A stretch of 56,741 nucleotides of DNA from NCBI GenBank assembly GCA_944320595.1, contig CALUIB010000018.1:1-56741 (forward strand), in the 5' to 3' direction. The notes beneath the pieces were generated by a model. The model did no database searches. It saw nothing but the letters and a program-made list of their open reading frames with translations, and had not been told where the DNA came from. This stretch comes from an uncultured Muribaculaceae bacterium. Its GTDB lineage: Bacteria; Bacteroidota; Bacteroidia; Bacteroidales; Muribaculaceae. Made by a program: the position numbers and the translations under genes. Each line of letters starts with the position of its first letter. Within the stretch, counting starts at the first letter, position 1. Shown piece after piece: positions 8,141 to 16,365 of the stretch.

Positions 8141-10570
8141 TTACTCCCACACACTACCGCCATTGCTAAATGACGCATCAGCAGAGTTGGAACTGGCCTC
8201 GCCAGTCTCTTTTGTCATCAACGGGAAGCGATAGTTATTGTTGATGATTACCGATGGCAGATACGAACCCGGGTCGGTCATATCGTCAGATACGTAAACC
8301 ATATCCAACAATACCACATTCATCGGGCCATAGATATTGTCGGCACCATAGCTAAGAATTTTGTTATAGAAATAGCTGTTAATGTCGGCTGCGTAGGCCT
8401 GAATGTTACCGGCTGTACCACCATCGCCGTAACCATACCTATACCCCAAATAACTGTCTTCTTTACCTGAGATATACGGCTTATAACTCAATGGAATGTT
8501 TTCATCTATATAGAATCCGTCAAGCGAATTTATATAGAATGTACTACCCTGTTGATTGTTGTTATCCTCGATAGCAGCCAGGAATGTGCTCCATACATCC
8601 CCACATTTTTCTTTAAATGATTCCGGCCAATAACAGTTTTGATGGCGCCCCAAATAAGACCACAACTCGTAGTTCTTTGACTCAGGCGACACACGGTTCC
8701 AGTCATGTATATAAGCTGTACCGGTAGAACCATCTTTGCGTATGGTTGTGTGCATGAAATTCTTCGCACCGGTTGGCTCGGTAGGACCCTCATAAGAGAA
8801 TCTACTGAGGCTTGAACTAGTGTTTCCTTCAATCATATAATACTCCATGTATTTGTCACCGAAGTCGCTATCCTTAGCCCAGTTAGCCTTGCCATATCCG
8901 CGGCGTGCCCACAGGTCTTTCAGCGAACCCCAGCCCTCGATGAATACACCCTGGTGTGGACGAATGCTGCTGATTGCACCCTCATCTTCTTCCGAGGTGA
9001 TGCGTGCCACAAACATCAGCCCGCCTCGTGCCTCGCCCACGGTGATATTGCGTCCGTAGGTGACATATTTATATTGCGAGTTGTTGTCATAGAACGTGTT
9101 CAGCGCATTGGCAAAGTTGCGCACAGCGGTGTGCGCGGCATTCGAGCCGCTTTCGTGACCGGAACCTGACTCGTATGCCGGGATAATCATGGCAAATTCG
9201 CCAGAATTTTGCACTTTGTCCCATATCATGTCAACCGCCTGCTTGAATGTCATGCTACCAAGATTTGTACGGTTGCACTGCAAGACAACGTTACCAAGGT
9301 CGCCGGTAGTTTCGGGACACTTCAGCTCGAAGCAGCGGATACCTGCATTCCACTGCTTCTCAAAATCGGCAGTCTGTGCCTGATACCAATCTTTGTTATT
9401 TCCGGTATATTCATACGAGAACGAGTTGGCCGTACCCGGGATTGAGAGCTGCGACACAAACACGTTGTCCTCGATACCGGTAATCCAGTTGTTCGCCTCC
9501 GCACCAATCATAGGCGCAGGAATGGTCACGCGAGTCTTCTTGTGAGGATTAAGCGTGATTTTGCTGCCCGTCTTCGGGTCGGTGTCAAGCGTCATGCTCT
9601 TGCTTGCCGAGTTGAAGCCGGCAATACGGATTTTCACATTAGTAAGCGGCTCTACAGGCAACAAGAACACATTGAGCGTGATGCTTTCGTTTTCACCCAA
9701 CGACAACGGTCGCTGTGTGCCGTTATCATCATAGTAAAGGCTGACGGTGGCATAAGTGTTGGTAGTTCCCTCTTGCGTCGATACGCACTGCGGATAACCG
9801 TCCGTGCCGGCCTCGGCAGTCAGGTCGCAGGTGAAGTGACCTACCACAGGCACATTGTCGGAAAACACGTTCAACGAAGCAAGCGGCCTTTCGGTGGGGC
9901 CTTCGATGGTGATTTCCAGCGTGGTGGTCAACGGTTGGAAGCGAAGGTTCACAGCACCGTCCTCGTCTATGGCAGGCACCGGATTTTCCTGTATGGCAGC
10001 CATGTAAAGGTAATCCATATTTGGGGTAGCCGTCCAACCGGTTGTACCGCCCTTAGTGATGGTGTGCTGCTGGTTGATGGGCACATATCCCTTGAGGACA
10101 CCGTTCTCAAAGCTTACCATGTTCTTAACGGCAGTGTTCGCTATGCTTTGCACCGAAGGATAGATGGCATAGAACTTTTGCGTTGCGTTAGTCCTGTTCC
10201 ATTGCAGGCCGTCGCCACCAAGTGATGCAAGAAGTGCCGAGCCACGGTCGCCGGTACCTTCGGCACCGCCGATGTAGTCAACTTCATATGCCGTCTGCTT
10301 GGAATTGGGCGATTCGGGCGAATAAATTTCCACCTGGTCGCCTGCCGTCCAGCGTATCTCCTGGCTGCGCCCGTCCTGGCTGTAATCGCCATATTCCGTG
10401 CGAGTATTAACATCATCACCAGCATACGAGGCACTTGCCCCGAACACAATGCCATTGCCCGGTTGACGATTGCCATTGCTATCATCAATCATGTCGTCGG
10501 AACAGGCCGACATTGCAAAAAGCACTACTGCACTACACAATGGTGCATACAAATACGATTTAAGTTTCAT
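8141..10570 (-). CDS. Fimbrillin-like lipoprotein fused to a degenerate PI-PLC-like domain
   Basis: 809 residues from the ATG at 10570, chosen because AAAGGAG lies 8 bases upstream and the protein then opens with a clean lipoprotein signal ('VVLFAMSACS', Cys about 23). Residues 40-350 look like fimbrillin ('TRTEYGDY', 'IRWTAGDQVEIYSP', 'FYAIYPSVQ', 'LRFQPLTTTLEITI'). From about 363 the chain follows the start of phosphatidylinositol-specific phospholipase C X domains ('VSQLSIPGTANSF', 'FEKQWNAGIRCFELKC', 'GNVVLQCNRTNLGSMTFKQAV'). The usual catalytic histidine of 'IPGTHDS' is absent (AN instead), and the second one of 'VLHHG' aligns with 'VLQCN'. It is therefore more likely a binding module than a lipase (inference). 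The domain after about 550 is not recognised. Confidence 0.78.
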   Translation of the reverse strand: MKLKSYLYAPLCSAVVLFAMSACSDDMIDDSNGNRQPGNGIVFGASASYAGDDVNTRTEYGDYSQDGRSQEIRWTAGDQVEIYSPESPNSKQTAYEVDYIGGAEGTGDRGSALLASLGGDGLQWNRTNATQKFYAIYPSVQSIANTAVKNMVSFENGVLKGYVPINQQHTITKGGTTGWTATPNMDYLYMAAIQENPVPAIDEDGAVNLRFQPLTTTLEITIEGPTERPLASLNVFSDNVPVVGHFTCDLTAEAGTDGYPQCVSTQEGTTNTYATVSLYYDDNGTQRPLSLGENESITLNVFLLPVEPLTNVKIRIAGFNSASKSMTLDTDPKTGSKITLNPHKKTRVTIPAPMIGAEANNWITGIEDNVFVSQLSIPGTANSFSYEYTGNNKDWYQAQTADFEKQWNAGIRCFELKCPETTGDLGNVVLQCNRTNLGSMTFKQAVDMIWDKVQNSGEFAMIIPAYESGSGHESGSNAAHTAVRNFANALNTFYDNNSQYKYVTYGRNITVGEARGGLMFVARITSEEDEGAISSIRPHQGVFIEGWGSLKDLWARRGYGKANWAKDSDFGDKYMEYYMIEGNTSSSLSRFSYEGPTEPTGAKNFMHTTIRKDGSTGTAYIHDWNRVSPESKNYELWSYLGRHQNCYWPESFKEKCGDVWSTFLAAIEDNNNQQGSTFYINSLDGFYIDENIPLSYKPYISGKEDSYLGYRYGYGDGGTAGNIQAYAADINSYFYNKILSYGADNIYGPMNVVLLDMVYVSDDMTDPGSYLPSVIINNNYRFPLMTKETGEASSNSADASFSNGGSVWE

Positions 10571-10587
10571 ACGTTTTTCTCCTTTCT

Positions 10588-10773
10588 TTAACTCCAAGGG
10601 TTATCATTTGAAAAATCATAATTGCCTTCAATCTCCTGATTTCCGGCATCAACTGGATCATTGCCCGGGTCTTCTTCTTTATCGACCACAGACGCACTCA
10701 TAAACCCACTTTCCAGGTTTACTTGAGTCTTCCTTGTTATAGGAGACTCATACGTTTCTTTGTTTTTTTTCAT
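10588..10773 (-). CDS. Small acidic protein, possible secreted or regulatory peptide
   Basis: 61 residues from the ATG at 10773. The N-terminus is basic ('MKKNKETYESPITRKTQ'), the middle reads 'VNLESGFMSASVV', and the C-terminal half is very acidic (DKEEDPGNDPVD ... EIEGNYDFSNDNPW) and ends in Trp-Ser. It has no signal peptide or membrane segment. The general form (basic start with Tyr-x-x-Pro, a 'xxSxx' core, acidic tail with a terminal W) recalls short unannotated proteins often found near fimbrillin genes in Bacteroidales; that is recollection, not a search. It lies 17 bases upstream of the fimbrillin/PI-PLC-like gene and 24 bases after the Wzc-like gene. Function unknown. Confidence 0.6.
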   Translation of the reverse strand: MKKNKETYESPITRKTQVNLESGFMSASVVDKEEDPGNDPVDAGNQEIEGNYDFSNDNPWS

Positions 10774-10812
10774 CACAATAAAAAATTAAGATTGTTGAAC
10801 CATATTTTTTAA

Positions 10813-13173
10813 TCACTTCTTTTTTTTGTGTTTACCGTAGCCATAACCGTAACCATAGCCATAACCGTAACCATAGCCATAGCCGTAACCGTAACCGTGA
10901 CGGTGAGGTTCCACGCCGTTAAGCACAAGTGCCATGTTGCGCAGCTTCTTTTCCTCATACAGCGCCTCGATGTCGGGCAGCTGCCGGCGGTCGAGCCGCC
11001 CGGCGCGCACCACAAACACCGTGAGGTCGGCAATGCGGTTGGCTATGCTGGCATCGGCAATCATGCCCGTTGGCACGTTGTCGGCTATGATTATGTCGTA
11101 ACGGCGGCGCAGCTCGGCCACAAGCTCGTCGAGCCGCTCGTCCATCAGCAACTCGGCCGGGTTGGGTGCCACCTCGCCCGAGGGGATAACGTCGAACGAA
11201 CCCTCGTGGCGAATGATGTCATCGACCGTCACCGACGGGTCGGCCAGGAAGTTGGTCACGCCGTTGCGATGGCTGCCGAAGTAGCGGCTGAGCGTACCCT
11301 TGCGAATGTCGAGGTCGAGCAGCACCACGCGCTTCTTGGCATATACAAAACTCATGCCGAGGTTGCGCGAAATGAACGTCTTGCCCGCGCCCTCGTTGAA
11401 CGAGGTGAAGGTGATGACCTGCACGGGGTGGTCCTTCTTCGACATGAACGCCATATTGGTGCGCAACACGCGGAAAGCCTCCGACAGCATGCTGTCGTCG
11501 CCCTCGTCGGCATCGGCGGCATTGTCGTCGTCGCCCTTCTTCTTATGCTGCTTGTCGTAGGGTATCTCGCCGAGGAACGGCACGGTGAGTGCCTTCTCCA
11601 CCTCCTTGCGGCTGCGCACGCGCGTGTCCATGAACATCACCATCAGGCAGCCAACGCCCGGCAGTGCAATGCCCACCAGCAGGCCCAGCAGCAAGATGCG
11701 GTTGCGCCGCGGCGAGATGGGGCTGTCGCTGCCGTCGGCCGGGTCGATGACACGGGCGTTGTTGTCGGCCATGGCCTGCGACAGGGCGTTCTCCTCGCGC
11801 TTGTTCAGCAGGTACAGGTACAGAGCCTCCTTTATCTTCTGCTGGCGTTCTATCGAGAGCATCTGCCGCTGCTTGGTGGGGATGGCCGTCACGCGGCTCT
11901 GCGCCTGCTCCTCGCGGTTCTGCGCGTCGTTGCGTTTCACGTTCAGGCTCACTATCATGTTGTCCACGGCACGGATTATGTTCTGCTTCATGGCTCGCAG
12001 CGAGTTGTTCAGCTCCTGCACCACGGGGTTGTTCTCGCTGCTGTCGTCAACCAAGCGGTCGCGCTTTAGCTTTGCCGCATTGTAAAGGCTAATCTGGTTC
12101 TCGATGCCGGCATCGCCTATGCCCGTGCTCGCGGGTATGAGGTCGCGCTCCTTGGTGGGGTCGGTGAGGTACTCCTTGATGAAGTTGGCAAGGCGCAGCT
12201 GCGTCTCCAGCTCCAGGGCGTCGGTGCTGTACTTCTGCGATTCGCTCATGTACATGCTTGCCGACGAGGCAAGGTCAACCACCTGGTTGCGCTGCTTGAA
12301 CGATTCAAGCTCCGACTCCACGCCGCCCAGCTCGTTCTCGATGATGATAAGTCGCTCGCTGATGAAGTTGGCCGTGTTCACAGCCACCTGGTTCTTGTCC
12401 TTGATGGCTTCCTCGTTATACACGGTGATGAGCATATTCAGCACGTCCTCGGCACGCTCGGGCGAGTTGTCCTTCAGCGCAAGGGTGAGAATCGACGATT
12501 CTTCATCTTCCTGCTGTATGCCCACAGCGGCCTTGTAGTAGTTCACCATCACTTCCAGCGGACTCTTGGTCACCCTTATCTCCTGCCCTTTCCACGAGGG
12601 GCTGTAGTAATTGGTCGGGGTGGCCACGATGCTCATTCCGCCGGCAAGCGTCACCGTGTCGCCAAGCGCGACGGTGTGTACCGCCTCGGCATCCTCGTCG
12701 CCTGCGATGTCGGAAAGCGTCACCGTCTTTTCGTCGGTTGGGGTCAGCGTCATGGCAAAAGCCTGCTCGGGCATGGCATCGAGGAAGGTGACAATCACGG
12801 GCGACTTGGTATAAAGCTCGCGCTTGCGCAAGCCGTCCTCCACCTGGTAGCTCACGTCGGCGTGTACACGCTGCACCACCTCGCGCAACAGTCGCTTGGA
12901 GCGGAACTGCAGCAACTCGTTGGCCACGTTCACCTTGTTGATAATGTTGTCGTAGCGGTCGAGTCCCGTCGTGGAGGTCTTATTTGACGGGTCCTTGATG
13001 ATAATGGTGGCCGAGCGGAAGTACACCAACGGCGCACGGGCGTAGTTGTACCACGCGATGCCACCGCACACAAGGATGGAAAGCAGAAACCACTTCCACT
13101 TCGAAGCGAGATAAACAAGCAGGTCAACAAGGCTGACGCTCTGCTCGTTTTTCATCGAACTGTTAGTTTGCAT
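10813..13173 (-). CDS. Wzc-like polysaccharide co-polymerase / tyrosine autokinase
   Basis: 786 residues. A Wzz domain at the N-terminus has a first membrane helix at about 27-45 ('WKWFLLSILVCGGIAWY'). A long periplasmic coiled-coil region and a second helix ('ILLLGLLVGIALPGVGCLMVMF') precede a cytoplasmic BY-kinase: Walker A 'NEGAGKTF', Walker A' 'VVLLDLDIRKG' and Walker B 'DIIIADNVPTG'. The C-terminal tail is a run of ten Gly-Tyr pairs followed by GKHKKKK, the tyrosine cluster that is autophosphorylated in this family. The protein controls chain length and export of the capsule together with the Wza-like lipoprotein encoded just upstream. The tail is encoded by hexanucleotide repeats (10834-10899) and could vary in length. 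An ATG at 13155 is an alternative start. Confidence 0.95.
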   Translation of the reverse strand: MQTNSSMKNEQSVSLVDLLVYLASKWKWFLLSILVCGGIAWYNYARAPLVYFRSATIIIKDPSNKTSTTGLDRYDNIINKVNVANELLQFRSKRLLREVVQRVHADVSYQVEDGLRKRELYTKSPVIVTFLDAMPEQAFAMTLTPTDEKTVTLSDIAGDEDAEAVHTVALGDTVTLAGGMSIVATPTNYYSPSWKGQEIRVTKSPLEVMVNYYKAAVGIQQEDEESSILTLALKDNSPERAEDVLNMLITVYNEEAIKDKNQVAVNTANFISERLIIIENELGGVESELESFKQRNQVVDLASSASMYMSESQKYSTDALELETQLRLANFIKEYLTDPTKERDLIPASTGIGDAGIENQISLYNAAKLKRDRLVDDSSENNPVVQELNNSLRAMKQNIIRAVDNMIVSLNVKRNDAQNREEQAQSRVTAIPTKQRQMLSIERQQKIKEALYLYLLNKREENALSQAMADNNARVIDPADGSDSPISPRRNRILLLGLLVGIALPGVGCLMVMFMDTRVRSRKEVEKALTVPFLGEIPYDKQHKKKGDDDNAADADEGDDSMLSEAFRVLRTNMAFMSKKDHPVQVITFTSFNEGAGKTFISRNLGMSFVYAKKRVVLLDLDIRKGTLSRYFGSHRNGVTNFLADPSVTVDDIIRHEGSFDVIPSGEVAPNPAELLMDERLDELVAELRRRYDIIIADNVPTGMIADASIANRIADLTVFVVRAGRLDRRQLPDIEALYEEKKLRNMALVLNGVEPHRHGYGYGYGYGYGYGYGYGYGYGKHKKKK
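10834..10899. repeat. Hexanucleotide microsatellite coding the Gly-Tyr tail
   Basis: Eleven near-identical 6-bp units (CCGTAA/CCATAG variants on the plus strand) encode alternating Gly and Tyr at the end of the Wzc-like kinase. A change of whole units keeps the frame and only alters the number of tyrosines. Confidence 0.9.
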
Positions 13174-13216
13174 ATATCTGTATTCTTTTTGTTATGTCGT
13201 TGCTTGTATCGGCAGG

Positions 13217-14008
13217 CTACTTCACTACCCACAAAACCGAGCAAGCGGCAGTGACAATAGATAGGAGCATGGTTGCGATTTGCCAGCCGCGGTCCTCGTT
13301 GTCCTTCTTGCGGTACTTGGGCTCGACATACACTATGTCGTTCTGCTGCAGGTAGAAACATGGCGAGTCGAATATCTCCTTGCTCTTCAAGTCGTGCATG
13401 AACATCTGCCGCTCGCCGTTGACCTCGCGAATGACGGCCACACGGTCGATTTCGGCATTGACTGCAAGGTCACCGGCATTGGCAATGGCATCGAGGATGG
13501 TCACACGGTCGCCCTTTGCCGAGAATGTGCCGTTACGGCCCGTCGCGCCAAGCACGGTGTACTTGAAATTGAGGAACTCGATTGTCACAAGCGGGTCTTT
13601 CATGTAGTTCCCCTGCTCGATTTTGCTTTTAATCAATTCCTTCACGGCATTCACCGTCATTCCCTCGATGTGCAGCTTGCCCAGGATGGGGAAATCGATA
13701 TTCCCGTTTACATCGACACGGTAGCCCTTCTCGACCGAGTTGCCCGAGGCATCGGCTACCACATTGCCGTTGGCATCGACCGTGAACGTGCCACCCTGCA
13801 CATTGAACGGTATTGCCAATTCGGGATTCTTGCAGCTCACGGTGATTGACAGCCGGTCGTCGCCGTGGATTACCGGCTCGTACTTGGCCTCGATGGGGTA
13901 CTTGGTGCCGACACGCATATCCTGCAAGTACACGAAATCCTTCTTCGAGGAGCAGGAGGCCAGCAGCATCAGCGCAAGCATGCTTGCCCATAAAAATTGT
14001 TGTCTCAT
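13217..14008 (-). CDS. Wza-like polysaccharide export lipoprotein
   Basis: 263 residues from the ATG at 14008, which gives a clean lipoprotein signal ('LALMLLASCSS', Cys about 18). The polysaccharide-export (PES) domain follows ('VIHGDDRLSITVSCKNPEL'), then SLBB-type repeats ('KYTVLGATGRNGTFSAKGDRVTILDAIANAGDL'). The C-terminus has a hydrophobic helix ('IATMLLSIVTAACSVLWVV') that would span the outer membrane as in Wza. It forms the outer-membrane channel for the capsule, paired with the Wzc-like protein encoded 43 bases downstream. In-frame ATGs at 14071 and 14035 would add residues that do not look like a signal peptide. Confidence 0.93.
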   Translation of the reverse strand: MRQQFLWASMLALMLLASCSSKKDFVYLQDMRVGTKYPIEAKYEPVIHGDDRLSITVSCKNPELAIPFNVQGGTFTVDANGNVVADASGNSVEKGYRVDVNGNIDFPILGKLHIEGMTVNAVKELIKSKIEQGNYMKDPLVTIEFLNFKYTVLGATGRNGTFSAKGDRVTILDAIANAGDLAVNAEIDRVAVIREVNGERQMFMHDLKSKEIFDSPCFYLQQNDIVYVEPKYRKKDNEDRGWQIATMLLSIVTAACSVLWVVK

Positions 14009-14057
14009 GTTTTTAAAAAAAAGTTGTTTTATCATCAGTATTTTGTCATTGTTGTCG

Positions 14058-14939
14058 TTAGTTTCCTGCAAGCGCGCAGTGGCACATGCGAGCCGCCTCC
14101 TCGTCGGGGCGGCATTCCATGGTGCCCACCGTCACCATTCCGGCCAGCCGGGCCAGTGTGTCGTAGAGGCCGTCGCGCAGCCGCTTGTCACTGGCTATCA
14201 CCGAGCAGCCAGGATAAATGGCCACGAATGCGTCGGCACCCTCCTGCCGGTGGAAACGGTTCACAGGAGCCTGGAACAGGCGCACCATGCCCCCCACGGG
14301 GAACCGCAGGCTTTTGTAGCAGGCTGTCTTTCCGCTCCAGGGCGTGCCGTAGGCATAGACCGTACCGCCGACAATGCGCACCGTGGGGTTGTCGTCGTTC
14401 AGCAGCTCGGTGCCGGGCAGGTGCTTAACCCACAGCGAGGCATGGGTGCTCTTTCCCGTGCCGCTCTGCCCCATGAAGAGGTATGCCCGTCCGCCACACT
14501 GTACCGCCGCGGCATGCACCGACACGGCACCGTGGCCGAGGATGGCCTGCGCAAAGGCAATGCGCAGCAGCGACGAGAGTGCGCCGCCAGCCAAGCGGTC
14601 GTTCCATTGCAGGCAGGCCCGTACCGACGTGAAATCGCGCGTGGCCGCCATCAGGTGCGTGTGTCCGCCGTTGGCAAGCTCCACCACGTAGCCGTCGGCA
14701 GTGGCATAGAGGCTCAGGCGCCCCATGTCGTTGTCGGTCTTTTCCATCAGCTCCCTTTCGCCGTATGCGGGCATCATCTCCTGCCCGACCGTGACGAAAT
14801 CGAACAGTGGAGCCTCCCCAGCCTCAGGCCCCGCCACACTGAACGGGCGGAACGAGGGCAGCAACGCCTCGGCATCCTTGTCGGCCGGGAGTCCGACCGA
14901 AAGCAGGAACCCTGCCACTTGGTAATAATATGTTTTCAT
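14058..14939 (-). CDS. HPr-kinase-like serine kinase of a PqqD cassette
   Basis: 293 residues from the ATG at 14939, whose A is also the last base of the preceding stop (TGATG coupling). The core resembles the HPr kinase/phosphorylase C-terminal domain: 'VHAAAV' (His about 142), P-loop GQSGTGKST at 157-165, then 'ELLNDDNP' with the acidic pair near 182-183. It lacks the HprK N-terminal domain, and no ptsH gene is in view, so HPr is unlikely to be its substrate. Relatives (HprK-related kinases; PadeK/ThcoK of lasso-peptide clusters) phosphorylate a Ser on a peptide or act in exopolysaccharide loci. It is encoded after PqqD and nucleotidyltransferase genes within the capsule operon. Substrate unknown. 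Confidence 0.8.
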   Translation of the reverse strand: MKTYYYQVAGFLLSVGLPADKDAEALLPSFRPFSVAGPEAGEAPLFDFVTVGQEMMPAYGERELMEKTDNDMGRLSLYATADGYVVELANGGHTHLMAATRDFTSVRACLQWNDRLAGGALSSLLRIAFAQAILGHGAVSVHAAAVQCGGRAYLFMGQSGTGKSTHASLWVKHLPGTELLNDDNPTVRIVGGTVYAYGTPWSGKTACYKSLRFPVGGMVRLFQAPVNRFHRQEGADAFVAIYPGCSVIASDKRLRDGLYDTLARLAGMVTVGTMECRPDEEAARMCHCALAGN

Positions 14940-16063
14940 CACTTGACTTGTCCTTTCGTAAGTTGCAGGAAGAACCAAAAGGCCTCCTTTGGTGCATAAT
15001 GAAACGCAAAACCGACGTTGCGACCAAATGAACGCGCCGTCTGGAACTTGCGCCGCCAGCCCGTGGCCTGCTGTTGCAGCCCGGCATCGTGCTGGCCGAA
15101 GTTGCCGCCGCGCCACACTATGTCGGCCAGTGGCCGCGCGGTGGGAGCCGTTTCGTGGTAAGGCAGGCAGCCGACGGGCAATCCGAGGCACTCGACCAAG
15201 AATGAGTGCAGCAATTGGCACCATCGCCCAAGCCCAAGTCGGCGGCAGGCCGACTTCATCTCCTGTGGGTCAACCTCGCCGTGCAACCGGTAGCAGGCAC
15301 GCGCCATGTCGCACAGCTGGCGCAGCCCTATCCCACGACCAATGCCGTGCTTCAAGATGTGCAGGTTGAGCATCAGCAGCTCCAAGAACGGCGACGGCAC
15401 GGCGATGCTTGCCGCAGGCTCGGTGGACAAGGCAAATTGCCGGTAGCCATGCTTTTTCTCTATCTGTTTCATGAATTCCCGCATGGAGGGGTTGTACAGG
15501 TCGAGCAGCTGCCTATGATGTTCCACGCTCGTGCCATGCCACTGGTAATATATCCCTTCGTCGGCTTGCCGTTTCACACGTATTCCACACTGGTGCAGAT
15601 AGTCCATGGCCGACTGCCATTCGCGCTCGCTGCCGAAATACAGGTCGATGTCGCCACATTCGCGCACAAGCGGCTGCTCGTAGTACCGCGCCGTGCCCTG
15701 CCCCTTTTGCAGCACCGGGTTCAGCCCGCGCTGGCGGAATTCCGCGCTCAGCTGTGCAAGGGCCTGGTTCATCTTCCGATTGCGCCGCTCGACGGCATCG
15801 GTTTCAGCCGCCCAGCGCATTACCAGGCTTTCGGGGGGGAGCAAGTGGCTCGGCAGGTGACGCAGCCCGCAGAATGCCAGCCCGGTCACCGTCTGCTGCC
15901 GGGCAAGGCGGAACACGGCGACCCAACTCGCAGCGGGCAGCGGAAAACAGCCCTCGCATTCAGCAGGCTCGCGTTCCCACAGCCCGGCCCGAACGAGCGC
16001 AAGCAGTGCCGTGCGCTCTTGCTCTGCCACTGTTTCTGCCACTGTCGCCACAGAGCTTGTCAT
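14939..16063 (-). CDS. Nucleotidyltransferase-family protein (NTP_transf_5-like)
   Basis: 374 residues from the ATG at 16063, the first start that does not overlap the PqqD gene; an ATG at 16096 is possible. The nucleotidyltransferase core is seen at 'NPVLQKGQGTARYYEQPLVRECGDIDLYF', with the GDID metal-binding pair at 137-140. The rest is helical, as in the PF14907-type family found beside HPr-kinase-like and PqqD genes in lasso-peptide and exopolysaccharide clusters. It probably transfers a nucleotide or similar group to a peptide, protein or sugar; the acceptor is unknown. It is translationally coupled to the kinase gene downstream (TGATG). Confidence 0.8.
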   Translation of the reverse strand: MTSSVATVAETVAEQERTALLALVRAGLWEREPAECEGCFPLPAASWVAVFRLARQQTVTGLAFCGLRHLPSHLLPPESLVMRWAAETDAVERRNRKMNQALAQLSAEFRQRGLNPVLQKGQGTARYYEQPLVRECGDIDLYFGSEREWQSAMDYLHQCGIRVKRQADEGIYYQWHGTSVEHHRQLLDLYNPSMREFMKQIEKKHGYRQFALSTEPAASIAVPSPFLELLMLNLHILKHGIGRGIGLRQLCDMARACYRLHGEVDPQEMKSACRRLGLGRWCQLLHSFLVECLGLPVGCLPYHETAPTARPLADIVWRGGNFGQHDAGLQQQATGWRRKFQTARSFGRNVGFAFHYAPKEAFWFFLQLTKGQVK

Positions 16064-16068
16064 TTTGG

Positions 16069-16350
16069 TCAAAGAATCAAGCCGTATTCCTTCCACTCGG
16101 CAAGCTGGCGTTCCACGTCGCGAATAGCAGTCTCACGGTCGGTGTCGAACTCCTCACAAAGGCCGTCGGCCAAGCCTTCGGCTGTGCAGCCGCCCTGCGT
16201 TACCTGTTCCCACATCCACGCCGCCGTCTGGTTAAGGCTATATACGTCGCTCATGTTCACGTTCTCGTCGTTGGCTTCCACTATCATGTATTGCAGGCCT
16301 ATCTTCCGCAATTGCAGCCCGGCCTTGGAGTGTATATTTCTTGTTTCCAT
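16069..16350 (-). CDS. PqqD-family protein (peptide-recognition element)
   Basis: 93 residues from the ATG at 16350 (an ATG at 16365 would add MASKI). The centre 'VYSLNQTAAWMWEQV' is the typical PqqD/RRE motif, followed by a predicted helical end ('AIRDVERQLAEWKEYGLIL'). PqqD domains bind leader peptides of modified peptides; in HPr-kinase-associated cassettes they act as a chaperone for an unknown partner. The nucleotidyltransferase gene starts 5 bases after its stop. No obvious precursor peptide is annotated next to it; 377 bases without a clear gene lie upstream. Confidence 0.85.
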   Translation of the reverse strand: METRNIHSKAGLQLRKIGLQYMIVEANDENVNMSDVYSLNQTAAWMWEQVTQGGCTAEGLADGLCEEFDTDRETAIRDVERQLAEWKEYGLIL

Positions 16351-16365
16351 AATCTTTGATGCCAT

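Noticed and set aside
14058-14939. True HPr kinase of the PTS
   Set aside because: Lacks the HprK N-terminal domain and the window has no ptsH or PTS genes; context is capsule synthesis.
14058-16350. Complete lasso-peptide biosynthetic cluster
   Set aside because: No transglutaminase-like B2 protease, asparagine-synthetase-like cyclase or clear precursor is visible; only tailoring and recognition parts are present.
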